Part shown: positions 1 through 5,963 of the stretch, in pieces
Position numbering within the stretch: the stretch's first letter is position 1
Layout: every line of letters begins with the position of its first letter
DNA from: Candidatus Latescibacterota bacterium
GTDB taxonomy: Bacteria; Krumholzibacteriota; Krumholzibacteriia; WVZY01; JAKEHA01
Direction: 5' to 3'
Length of the DNA stretch: 8,165 bases
NCBI GenBank assembly: GCA_022615275.1
Contig: JAKEHA010000333.1
Span: 1-8,165, forward strand
Program-made: the position numbers and the translations under genes
Notes under the pieces: generated by a model
Database searches by the model: none
What the model saw: only the letters and a program-made list of their open reading frames with translations
Told to the model about the DNA's origin: nothing

Positions 1-1055
1 AAGTAGTCCTTCAGTTCCTCGGCGTATACGAAGCCGATCATGAACATGGCCTGGGGAGCGTACTGGTCCTGGGGGAATTTGTCGATGATCTGTTGGAAGG
101 CCGCGATGCGCTGCCGGGGGTCGGTGCTGTTCTGCGCGTAGTTGAACAGCTCCTGCGGGCCGCGCTGCATCTTCTCGTAGTCTTCCTGCAGATAGTTGCG
201 CGTGTCGTAGCGCGTCTCGACTTCGGCGAAGTGCTGGGTGCGCACGTTCTCGATCTTGTCGCGCGCGAGGCGTCCCGCGATCTCCTCGCGCACCTCGTCG
301 TAGGGGCGGAGCACCGCCGGCTGTCTCTCGTTGACGCGCACCAGCGAATAGCCCTTCTCCCACTTGATGGGCCCGTACACCTGCCCCTGCTCCATTTGCG
401 CCACCGCGTCGGTGAACTCCTTCGAGTACCCCACGCCGCGGATGTAACCGCCCGGATTGAAATACCCGAGGTCGCCGCCGTCGGTCTTGGTGATGGTGTC
501 CTCGGAGTACAGGTGCGCCATGGTGGTGAGCTTCTCGCCGCCTTCGACCACGCGCTCCTTGATCTCCTCGAGCTTCTGCTTGTCCTTCGAGAACACGTGT
601 TGCGCGCGGATCGTCTCCAGCTGCGTGTACATGTCCTGGTGGGCGTCGTAGTACTCGTGCATCTCTTCGTCGGTGGGACGCGCCTTGGAGTCGACGTACT
701 CGTCCAGGTACTCGGCCACCAGGATCGCGCGCCTCGCTTCTTCGAGGCGGGCGCGCACGCTCTCGCGCGACGCGAGGTCCAACTTCTTCGCCTCGAGGTA
801 CGCGAGCTCTTCCTGCATCAACTTCTCGGCCAATAGCGCCCGGCCCCCGGGCGTATCGTATTTTTGGAGCTGCTGGTCGGGCATGCGGCGCAGGTACTCC
901 TCCACGAACTCGCGCGTGACGGACCAATCGCCGACGCGTGCCGCCAGCTCTTCCTCGGAGGTATCGACCTGGCTGGTCTCGGTCTCCTTCGAACAGCCCG
1001 TCGCGAACAGCGCGATGAGCGTTACCAATGGCAGCAGATTGCGAATCCAACTCAT
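1..1055 (-). CDS. Parvulin-type peptidyl-prolyl isomerase lipoprotein with TPR-like tail (3' partial)
   Basis: I translated this by hand from the ATG at 1055; 351 residues are present and the C-terminus lies beyond base 1. Residues 1-21 form a lipoprotein signal: basic start, hydrophobic core, then a lipobox-like FATGC with Cys21 as the lipidation site, so the mature protein should be anchored in the envelope. Residues 40-130 are a charged helical SurA/PrsA-like N-domain. Residues 145-245 match a rotamase (parvulin) domain, with AQHVF, GGDLGYFNPG (193-202) and GPIKWEKGYSLVRV. The usual GYH histidine is Ser237 here. Residues 296-351 look like a TPR/BamD-type helical repeat (IIDKFPQDQYAPQAMF). 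The likely role is folding or assembly of secreted or outer-membrane proteins. An AGGAGGT-like ribosome site lies 10 nt before the start, and the gene begins 19 nt after the guanylyltransferase stop, so it is cotranscribed. Family assignment is strong; catalytic activity is less certain. Confidence 0.88.
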   Translation of the reverse strand, partial: MSWIRNLLPLVTLIALFATGCSKETETSQVDTSEEELAARVGDWSVTREFVEEYLRRMPDQQLQKYDTPGGRALLAEKLMQEELAYLEAKKLDLASRESVRARLEEARRAILVAEYLDEYVDSKARPTDEEMHEYYDAHQDMYTQLETIRAQHVFSKDKQKLEEIKERVVEGGEKLTTMAHLYSEDTITKTDGGDLGYFNPGGYIRGVGYSKEFTDAVAQMEQGQVYGPIKWEKGYSLVRVNERQPAVLRPYDEVREEIAGRLARDKIENVRTQHFAEVETRYDTRNYLQEDYEKMQRGPQELFNYAQNSTDPRQRIAAFQQIIDKFPQDQYAPQAMFMIGFVYAEELKDY

Positions 1056-1074
1056 ATCGAACTGAACCTCCTCG

Positions 1075-2145
1075 TCATACCAGGTCTCCTCGGCCGCGGC
1101 GCTTGAGCTCGGCGACGATCTGCTTGATGTCTTGCACGCGGTCGCGACGGCACACCAGAATGGCGTCGCCGCCGTCGACCACGACCAGCCCCTCGACTCC
1201 GATCATGCCGACCAAGCGACCCGGGGCCACCACCGTGTTGTCCTTGCCGTCGATCACGACGTGCTCGCCCACGGTCACGTTTCCGTCGGCGTCGGGTGTC
1301 CCCGCGTCGCGAACGAACTCCCAACTCCCCACGTCGTTCCACGCGAAGTCGGCGCGCATCACGGCGACGTTGCGCGCCTTCTCCATGAGGCCGTAGTCGA
1401 TCGAGACGGACGGAGCGCGGGGGTACTCCCGCTTCAACACCCCGCCGAACTGCGGCGTTCCCACCGCCGCTTCGATCGGGGCCAGCACCGCCGCCAGCTC
1501 GGGCGCGTGGCGCGCCATCCCGTCGAGCACGGCACCCGAGCGCCACATGAACATGCCGCTGTTCCAGAGACAGCCGGCCGCCACCAATTCGCGCGCGCGT
1601 TCCGGCGACGGCTTCTCGACGAAGCCGGCCGCCGCGAAGACGCGGTCCCGCCCCTCGTTCCAGCGCTCTTCACCGATGCGGATGTACCCGTAGCCGGTTT
1701 CGGGCCGGGTAGGGACGATCCCGAACGTCACGAGGTCGTCGGCGCCCGCCAGGTAACGAAGCCCCGCGCGCACCTGCTCGCGAAAGCGCTCCGCGGCTCC
1801 GACCAAGTGGTCGGCCGGGAGCACCAGCATCGTCTGGTCACCGCGGGTCCGCCGCGCGATCACGGCCGCCAGCCCGATGCTGGGAGCGGTGTTGCGAATC
1901 TCGGGCTCGCCGACGACGTTCGCATCGGGAACGCGGCCGCACAGCTCCGCGAGAACCGCGTCGCGCTGCTCCGCGAACGTCATCACGAAGGTGTCTTCGC
2001 GCGACGCGAGCCCGTCCAAACGATCGAGCGTCAACTGCAGCATGCTGCCCCGCCCGGTGAGGTCGAGGAGCTGCTTGGGGCGACGGCGGCGGCTGGACGG
2101 CCAGAACCGCTCACCGACACCACCCGCGAGTACCACCGCGATCAC
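1075..2145 (-). CDS. manC: Mannose-1-phosphate guanylyltransferase (GDP-mannose pyrophosphorylase)
   Basis: A 356-residue sugar-nucleotidyltransferase that makes GDP-mannose from mannose-1-phosphate and GTP in the cytoplasm, feeding mannosylated or GDP-fucose/rhamnose-derived glycans. The N-terminal nucleotide-binding signature AGGVGERFWPSSR..PKQ spans residues 7-25. NTAPSI (85-90), PADH (110-113), GYGYI (141-145), FVEKP (175-179), WNSGMF (194-199), SIDYGLMEK (248-256) and FAWNDVGSW (267-275) are typical of the ManC/ManB family. The last ~70 residues form a short beta-rich tail; the C-terminal phosphomannose isomerase domain of long bifunctional ManC (about 470 residues) is absent, so this is the short monofunctional type. 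The start is GTG at 2145, 7 nt after the rplI stop, with GGAG overlapping that stop codon, which implies translational coupling to bL9. A glucose-1-phosphate enzyme is unlikely given the W-P-x-S-R and WNDVGSW motifs. Confidence 0.92.
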   Translation of the reverse strand: MIAVVLAGGVGERFWPSSRRRRPKQLLDLTGRGSMLQLTLDRLDGLASREDTFVMTFAEQRDAVLAELCGRVPDANVVGEPEIRNTAPSIGLAAVIARRTRGDQTMLVLPADHLVGAAERFREQVRAGLRYLAGADDLVTFGIVPTRPETGYGYIRIGEERWNEGRDRVFAAAGFVEKPSPERARELVAAGCLWNSGMFMWRSGAVLDGMARHAPELAAVLAPIEAAVGTPQFGGVLKREYPRAPSVSIDYGLMEKARNVAVMRADFAWNDVGSWEFVRDAGTPDADGNVTVGEHVVIDGKDNTVVAPGRLVGMIGVEGLVVVDGGDAILVCRRDRVQDIKQIVAELKRRGRGDLV

Positions 2146-2152
2146 GCGTCTC

Positions 2153-2596
2153 CTACTCCTTCACCACCCAGACCTTGATCGGAACCGACACCTCGCGGTG
2201 CAGCCGGAGATCGACGTTGTACACGCCGATCTGGCGGATCGGATCGGCCAACTCGATCTCGCGCCGCTCGACCTCGTGGCCCTGCTCCTTGAGCTTGCGG
2301 GCGATATCGAGCGCGCTCACGGAACCGTACAGCTTGTCTTCCTCGCCCACTTGCACGGCGATGTTGACCGACACGTCCACGAACTTGGCCGCGCGCGCGC
2401 GCGCGGCGTCGATGGCGGCCTCGTCCTTTTTGATCAACACGCGCTCGTTCTCCTGGAACACGCGGCGATTGGCCGCCGTCGCGGGGAGCGCGAGGTTGCG
2501 CGGGAACAGATAGTTGCGCGCGAAGCCGGGCTTGACCTTCACGGCCTGGCCGCGGTTGCCCAGCTTGTGGATGGATTCCAACAGAATGACTTCCAC
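2153..2596 (-). CDS. rplI: 50S ribosomal protein bL9
   Basis: 147 residues, the normal length for bL9, which binds 23S rRNA at the base of the L1 stalk. The N-terminal domain (1-50) carries the family signature GNRGQAVKVKPGFARNYL from residue 13, followed by FPRNLA. Residues 50-75 form the long connecting helix, rich in Ala, Arg and Lys. The C-terminal domain carries KLYGSVSALDIA (88-99) and ends with VPIKVWVVKE. The start is GTG at 2596, chosen because AGGAG overlaps the rpsR stop (TAA) with an 8 nt spacer and the N-terminus MEVILLE is canonical. It is third in the rpsF-rpsR-rplI operon. The helix codons contain a 16-base run of alternating C and G (2390-2405). Confidence 0.97.
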   Translation of the reverse strand: MEVILLESIHKLGNRGQAVKVKPGFARNYLFPRNLALPATAANRRVFQENERVLIKKDEAAIDAARARAAKFVDVSVNIAVQVGEEDKLYGSVSALDIARKLKEQGHEVERREIELADPIRQIGVYNVDLRLHREVSVPIKVWVVKE

Positions 2597-2609
2597 GATC
2601 GGCTCTCCT

Positions 2610-2885
2610 TTACCGGTAGTACTCGCGCACGTACGGCACGAGTGCGATCAGACGCGCGCGCTTGACCGCGGCCGCGAGCATGCGCTGGTGTTTCGCGCAG
2701 GTTCCCGTGATGCGACGCGGTGTGATCTTGCCGCGGTCGGTCATGAAACGACGCACGCGGCGTTCGTCCTTGTAGTCGATGTGCGTAACGCGATCGAGGC
2801 AGAACTTGCACTTCTTCTTGCGCATCGGGCGCTTTTCACGCTTCTCGCCCTTCTTCTTGGGATCGCGCTTAGTATCTCTCGCCAC
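2610..2885 (-). CDS. rpsR: 30S ribosomal protein bS18, zinc-binding (C+) form
   Basis: 91 residues. bS18 pairs with bS6 and binds the central domain of 16S rRNA on the small-subunit platform. The core RVRRFMTDRGKITPRRITG and the ending KRARLIALVPYV are diagnostic. Residues Cys26, Cys29, Cys63 and His66 (KCKFC and TCAKH) form the zinc-ribbon version of S18 known as the C+ form; many bacteria also or instead carry a cysteine-less form. The first 25 residues are a Lys/Arg/Glu-rich extension. The start is GTG at 2885, which lies inside rpsF so that the two genes overlap by 17 nt; a full AGGAGGT 8 nt upstream decides the choice. Its stop codon is built into the ribosome site of rplI. Confidence 0.96.
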   Translation of the reverse strand: MARDTKRDPKKKGEKREKRPMRKKKCKFCLDRVTHIDYKDERRVRRFMTDRGKITPRRITGTCAKHQRMLAAAVKRARLIALVPYVREYYR

Positions 2886-3261
2886 GGTGCTCCACCTCCT
2901 CGCGCACTTCGCGCTCCGGATGGCGCATGGTCGCCTCGACGGTGCCGGGCTCGAGCGCGGGCTCGTTGCCCTCGGCCAGCTCGTCGCGCACGATCAAGTG
3001 CCGCAGGATGCCTTCATCGATGCGCATCTGCCGGCCCAGCTCGTCGACGAGCGCGGAGCCGCCGCGGAAGCGATAGAAGAAATACGTGCCCTCGGGCTGC
3101 TTCATGATCTCGTAGGAGAGACGACGCTTGCCCCACGTTTCGACCTTCGTGATCTCACCGCCGCCTTTGGCGATGATATCGACGTACTTGGCCGTGCTCG
3201 CACGCAGACCGTCTTCGTTGACGGCCGGGTGCACGATCACGGCGCACTCGTAACTTCTCAC
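2869..3261 (-). CDS. rpsF: 30S ribosomal protein bS6
   Basis: 130 residues from the preferred start. bS6 forms a heterodimer with bS18 on the 30S platform. The N-terminus reads (M)RSYECAVIVHP, the usual opening of bS6, and ETWGKRRLSYEI (41-52) is the conserved core strand, followed by GTYFFYRF. The RRM-like fold ends near residue 100; the rest is a charged, Glu-rich tail (bS6 tails vary). I chose GTG at 3261 because GGGAGGT lies 5 nt upstream and the product starts at the canonical M-R-S-Y-E. An in-frame ATG at 3282 would add seven residues (MSTGRYS) and has only a G-run from the leader hairpin before it, so it is less likely. It is the first gene of the downstream operon, with rpsR starting inside its 3' end. 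Confidence 0.95.
   Translation of the reverse strand: MRSYECAVIVHPAVNEDGLRASTAKYVDIIAKGGGEITKVETWGKRRLSYEIMKQPEGTYFFYRFRGGSALVDELGRQMRIDEGILRHLIVRDELAEGNEPALEPGTVEATMRHPEREVREEVEHRGERY
2894..2900 (-). promoter_or_regulatory. Ribosome binding site of rpsR, inside rpsF
   Basis: The minus strand reads AGGAGGT, a full anti-Shine-Dalgarno match, 8 nt before the GTG at 2885. It lies within the rpsF coding sequence (Glu-Glu-Val codons near its C-terminus). It fixes the rpsR start and makes bS6 and bS18 synthesis physically coupled, which suits two proteins that assemble as a dimer. Confidence 0.85.
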
Positions 3262-3266
3262 GGAGT

Positions 3267-3273
3267 ACCTCCC
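3267..3273 (-). promoter_or_regulatory. Ribosome binding site deciding the rpsF start
   Basis: The minus strand reads GGGAGGT, 5 nt before the GTG at 3261. The competing ATG at 3282 lies upstream of this site, so initiation there would read through it. This supports the shorter, canonical bS6 N-terminus. Confidence 0.75.
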
Positions 3274-3287
3274 TGTGGACATGTGAC

Positions 3288-3319
3288 CCCCCCGCAGCGG
3301 CCGAAGGCCGGCCGGGGGG
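3288..3319 (-). promoter_or_regulatory. GC-rich hairpin in the rpsF operon leader, candidate S6:S18 autoregulatory element
   Basis: The outer arms CCCCCCG and CGGGGGG (3313-3319 with 3288-3294) pair over 7 bp. The inner arms CGGCC and GGCCG (3306-3310 with 3298-3302) pair over 5 bp around a TTC loop. A 2x3 internal loop lies between them; an alternative register pairs CGGCCG with CGGCCG and leaves a 3' bulge. The hairpin ends about 14 nt before the rpsF ribosome site and no T-run follows, so it is not a terminator. rpsF leaders in many bacteria carry an RNA that binds the S6:S18 complex. That this is one is an inference, because I cannot confirm the conserved CCG-containing motif by eye. Confidence 0.4.
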
Positions 3320-3364
3320 TAGAGAAGTCGGTTGAGCCGATCTGGCTGTGACTATGTGCAGGCC

Positions 3365-3393
3365 ACTATAGGGGATACGGTCCCGCCCGTCAA
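3365..3393 (-). promoter_or_regulatory. Sigma-70-type promoter of the rpsF operon
   Basis: The minus strand has TTGACG (3393-3388) and TATAGT (3370-3365) separated by exactly 17 nt, each one base off consensus. Transcription should begin around 3357, giving a leader of about 96 nt before rpsF. The -35 box overlaps the pth stop codon (3392-3390). This is the only promoter in the window that I can call with confidence. Confidence 0.85.
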
Positions 3394-3986
3394 GCGGGGT
3401 CCGCGGGCGGCTCGCGCCGGGTGTTGAAGCGGCTCATGGTCTTCTCGATGCCGTCCATCACCCAGGCGTCGATGCACTCGGTGGCGACCGTCAACATTTC
3501 GTCCACCGTGCGTTCCTCTTCCGGGGGAAACTCGGCGAGGACGAACTCGGCCGGGTCGACCCGGGGCGGGACCGGTCCTACACCGAGCCGAAGGCGAGGG
3601 ATGTCGACCGTGCCTAGGCGCTCGATGACCGAGAACAGCCCGTTGTGCCCGCCGTCGCTCCCCGACTTGCGCAGGCGCAACGAGCCCAGCGGAAGTGCGA
3701 AGTCGTCGCACACGACCAGCACGCGATCGAGGGGCAGAGACTCCTTCGCCATCAACGGAGCGATCACGTCGCCGGAGAGGTTCATGTAGGTCAGCGGCTC
3801 GACGACGAGTGTATCGCGCCCCGCAATGTCGACGCGCGTGGACACCAACCCCTTCGCGGGCTTTCCCCAGCGCGCCCCACGTCTGCGCGCGAAAAGCTCC
3901 ACCGCGCGAAACCCGAGGTTGTGGCGCGTGCGCCGGTAGCGTTCGCCGGGGTTGCCGAGGCCGGCTACGAGATAATCGACGGGCAA
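3390..3986 (-). CDS. pth: Peptidyl-tRNA hydrolase
   Basis: 198 residues, the normal length for bacterial Pth, which cleaves the ester bond of peptidyl-tRNA released from stalled ribosomes and recycles the tRNA. The N-terminal GLGNPGERY (9-17) and TRHNLGF (20-26) supply Asn12 and catalytic His22. EPLTYMNLSG (63-72) supplies Met68 and Asn69. VVCDDFALPLG (91-101) supplies the conserved Asp, and SDGGHNGL (110-117) supplies His114 and Asn115. All the expected active-site residues are present. The start is TTG at 3986: AGGGAG lies 5 nt upstream, and no ATG or GTG codon is available before the conserved GLGNPG motif. It follows rplY after an 85 nt gap that contains a strong hairpin terminator, so expression probably relies on read-through. 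The stop overlaps the rpsF promoter. Confidence 0.96.
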   Translation of the reverse strand: MPVDYLVAGLGNPGERYRRTRHNLGFRAVELFARRRGARWGKPAKGLVSTRVDIAGRDTLVVEPLTYMNLSGDVIAPLMAKESLPLDRVLVVCDDFALPLGSLRLRKSGSDGGHNGLFSVIERLGTVDIPRLRLGVGPVPPRVDPAEFVLAEFPPEEERTVDEMLTVATECIDAWVMDGIEKTMSRFNTRREPPADPA

Positions 3987-4002
3987 GTGCGCTCCCTAGG
4001 TA

Positions 4003-4042
4003 ATACAACAACAAGCCCCGCGACGGTAGCCGTCGCGGGGCT
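4003..4042 (-). terminator. Intrinsic-type terminator or attenuator between rplY and pth
   Basis: A perfect 13 bp inverted repeat (AGCCCCGCGACGG and its complement, 4014-4026 with 4030-4042) closes a 3 nt loop. On the minus strand it is followed by TGTTGTTGTATTA, a T-rich but G-interrupted tail. The position, 29 nt after the rplY stop, and the stem strength fit Rho-independent termination; the broken T-tract suggests partial efficiency. It ends only about 17 nt before the pth start codon. Confidence 0.75.
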
Positions 4043-4071
4043 GTGATGCAAACAGCACGTCGCAACGCGTG

Positions 4072-4806
4072 CTACTTCTTTTCCTTCTTCTCTTCCTTGG
4101 CGGGGGCCGCTTTCGCGGGTGCCGCGCCCTTGCCGCCCGCGGGGGCAGCGCCTTCGGCGCCTTCCTCTTCTTCGGCGCCCGGCTTACGGATCAACTCCGG
4201 CTCCGCCACCAGCTCCGCGGTCGGTGCCACCACTGCTTCCACGATGGGCGGGATCACCGTCGCCAGCGTGGTGTCGACGTCGTCGAGGAACTGGACCTTC
4301 GGGTAGGCCGCCATGATGTCGCGAATCTTTGCCGAGTCGTGGATGCGCAGCGCCGACACGTCGACGACGATGGCGTCGGGAATGTCGGTCGGGAGCGTCA
4401 TCACGTTGACCGTGCGCGTCCCGTGCTCGAGCACGCCGCCCTGCTCCTTCACACCGGCCGGGGTGCCCTGCACCTCGATGTGGACCTCGACGCGAATCTG
4501 CTCGTCCAAGCGAATGCGTTGCAGGTCGACGTGCAGGATCTTCCCCGATGCGGGGTGGCGCTGGACGTCGCGAATGATCGCATTCATGGTGCCGCCGCCT
4601 TCGCCCGCGACCGTCAGGTCGACGATGGCGCTCTCCGGGTGCTTGCGCAGGATGTTGCGCACGTCGACTTCCGAGACCGAGATGCCCATGGGCGCGTCCT
4701 TGCGTCCGTACAAGACGGCGGGCAGGAGACCCTGACTGCGCAACTTGCGCGCGACACCCTTGCCGGCGTCGGCGCGAACATTCGACTGGAGCTCAAATCG
4801 TTCCAT
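4072..4806 (-). CDS. rplY: 50S ribosomal protein bL25, CTC (general stress) form
   Basis: 244 residues, the long two-domain bL25 that binds 5S rRNA (Ctc/TL5 type), as opposed to the ~94-residue E. coli form. The N-domain (1-95) carries ARKLRSQGLLPAVLYG (19-34) and IIRDVQRHPASGKILHVDL (77-95). The beta-rich C-domain (96-205) carries EVQGTPAGVKEQGGVLEH (111-128). The last ~37 residues are a low-complexity Ala/Glu/Lys/Pro tail ending EKKEKK, common and variable in this family. The ATG at 4806 lies 17 nt after the prs stop, with a GAAGGTGAAGG purine stretch before it, so it is cotranscribed with prs as in the Bacillus prs-ctc pair. A hairpin terminator follows. Confidence 0.95.
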   Translation of the reverse strand: MERFELQSNVRADAGKGVARKLRSQGLLPAVLYGRKDAPMGISVSEVDVRNILRKHPESAIVDLTVAGEGGGTMNAIIRDVQRHPASGKILHVDLQRIRLDEQIRVEVHIEVQGTPAGVKEQGGVLEHGTRTVNVMTLPTDIPDAIVVDVSALRIHDSAKIRDIMAAYPKVQFLDDVDTTLATVIPPIVEAVVAPTAELVAEPELIRKPGAEEEEGAEGAAPAGGKGAAPAKAAPAKEEKKEKK

Positions 4807-4823
4807 GATCCTTCACCTTCCGC

Positions 4824-5756
4824 TTACACGAACAACGTACTGACCGACTCGTTGTAATGAATCCTCTTGATGGCTTCCGCGATGAGTCGCGAGATATCGA
4901 GCACCTTCACCTTCGGACACTCGGCGAAGCGGTCGAACGGGAGCGAGTTAGTCACGACCACCTCGCGAATGGGCGAATTCATGATGATCTTGCACGCGTC
5001 ACCCGCGAACACGGGGTGCGTGGCGCACGCGAGCACCGAGCGGGCGCCCTTGTCCGAGACCGCGCGCGCCGCCTTGACCAAGGTACCCCCGGTGGTGATC
5101 ATGTCGTCCAGGATCACGACGTCGCGTCCCTTGACGTCGCCGATCACGTTCATGACCTCGACGTTGTCCTTCTCCGAGCGGCGCTTGTCGACGATGGCGA
5201 GGTCGACGTCGAGCCGCTTCGCGAAGGCGCGGCCGATCTTGGTGCTGCCCACGTCGGGAGACACGATCATCAAGTTGGTGGTATCGAGTTGCTTGATGTA
5301 CTCCAGGATGACCGGGGCCGCGAACAGGTTGTCGGCCTGGATGTCGAAGAACCCCTGGATCTGGGTGCTGTGCAGGTCGAGGGTCAAAATGCGATTGGTC
5401 CCCGCGACCTCCAGGAGCTTCGCGATCAACTTGGCGGTGATGGGAACGCGCGGCTGGTCCTTGCGATCCTGGCGCGCGTACCCGTAGTACGGCGTCACCA
5501 CGGTGATCCGCTCCGCCGACGCCAGAAAGCACGCGTCGAGAAGGATCAACAACTCCATCAGGTTCTCCGCCGGCGGTTGCGTCGATTGGACGATGAAGAC
5601 GTCCACGCCGCGGATGTTCTCGTTGATCTTGCACTGGATCTCGCCGTCGGCGAAACGATCCAACGTCACGTCGCACAAGGGAACGCCCAGCTGCTCGCCG
5701 ACTTTTTCGGCCAGCGGCCGGTTGGCGTTACCGGAAATTAGCTTCAGACCGTCCAT
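4824..5756 (-). CDS. prs: Ribose-phosphate pyrophosphokinase (PRPP synthetase, class I)
   Basis: 310 residues, typical of class I Prs, which makes PRPP from ribose-5-phosphate and ATP for purine, pyrimidine, His, Trp and NAD synthesis. Visible motifs in order: RFADGE (34-39), flexible-loop PYYGYARQDR (89-98), LDLHS with catalytic His129 (126-130), SPDVGSTK (166-173), DKRR with Lys191 (190-193), and the PRPP-binding loop VVILDDMITTGGTL (213-226). The usual PDxGG is PDVGS here, a conservative change. The ending HYNESVSTLF is standard. The start is ATG at 5756 with a weak GGGAT site; the flanking tRNA and the canonical MDGLKLISGN N-terminus support it. It sits between tRNA-Gln and rplY. PRPP could also supply the phosphoribosyl donor for the UbiA-family enzyme upstream, which is an inference. 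Confidence 0.97.
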   Translation of the reverse strand: MDGLKLISGNANRPLAEKVGEQLGVPLCDVTLDRFADGEIQCKINENIRGVDVFIVQSTQPPAENLMELLILLDACFLASAERITVVTPYYGYARQDRKDQPRVPITAKLIAKLLEVAGTNRILTLDLHSTQIQGFFDIQADNLFAAPVILEYIKQLDTTNLMIVSPDVGSTKIGRAFAKRLDVDLAIVDKRRSEKDNVEVMNVIGDVKGRDVVILDDMITTGGTLVKAARAVSDKGARSVLACATHPVFAGDACKIIMNSPIREVVVTNSLPFDRFAECPKVKVLDISRLIAEAIKRIHYNESVSTLFV

Positions 5757-5836
5757 GCTTATCCCGACAATCGATGACGAGTGCCAATTCCGTTTCTATC
5801 TACGCCGCGCGACGGAGATTATCCGCCGCCTGCCCG

Positions 5837-5911
5837 TGGTTGGGGCGGGAGGATTCGAACCTCCGAATGCTTGGTCCAAAGCCAAGTGACTTGCCGCTTG
5901 TCTACGCCCCA
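5837..5911 (-). tRNA. tRNA-Gln (anticodon TTG)
   Basis: A 75 nt cloverleaf with encoded CCA. The acceptor arms TGGGGCG and CGCCCCA form 7 bp, followed by discriminator A and CCA (5839-5837). The D arm is GAC..GTC, the anticodon arm is CTTGG-CTTTGGA-CCAAG with anticodon TTG (reads CAA/CAG), the variable loop is CATTC, and the T arm is GGAGG-TTCGAAT-CCTCC. It lies on the same strand as its neighbours, 52 nt after spoVG and 80 nt before prs, so it is probably excised from the ispE-spoVG-prs transcript or starts from an unseen promoter. The 80 nt after it (5757-5836) hold the prs leader; I see no convincing promoter there. Confidence 0.96.
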
Positions 5912-5933
5912 GGAAAACTAATGATGAAGGACT

Positions 5934-5963
5934 GCTCCTTCGAGGAGCGCCGGGGAAGGCGCT
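5934..5963 (-). other. Two overlapping, mutually exclusive hairpins between spoVG and tRNA-Gln
   Basis: On the minus strand AGCGCC-TTCCCC-GGCGCT (5963-5946) and GCTCCT-CGA-AGGAGC (5948-5934) are two 6 bp stem-loops sharing three bases, so both cannot form fully at once. They begin directly after the spoVG stop. The nearest T-run (TTTT) is about 16 nt downstream, too far for a standard terminator. They may be a weak termination, transcript-stability or tRNA-processing structure; the function is unknown. Confidence 0.45.

Noticed and set aside
93..836. Long plus-strand open frame opposite the foldase gene
   Set aside because: It is a shadow of the GC-rich minus-strand gene, whose translation gives a clear parvulin lipoprotein; the plus-strand product is low-complexity Leu/Val/Arg/His without any recognisable fold.
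1132..2178. 348-codon plus-strand open frame opposite the guanylyltransferase
   Set aside because: It is antisense to a gene with all family motifs intact, is His/Arg-rich, has no ribosome site, and results from lack of stops in GC-rich antisense.
2390..2405. Sixteen-base alternating CG run, possible Z-DNA or repeat
   Set aside because: It lies in the rplI helix-coding region and encodes an ordinary Ala/Arg stretch; in a GC-rich genome this needs no special explanation.
4857..5741. Plus-strand open frame opposite prs
   Set aside because: It mirrors the prs codons; the product is rich in His, Asp and Arg with no known motif.
5757..5836. Possible prs promoter (TTGGCA followed 17 nt later by GGATAA)
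   Set aside because: The -10-like box lies only 1-2 nt before the prs start codon, so transcription would begin inside the gene; GATAAT closer to the tRNA has no -35 partner.
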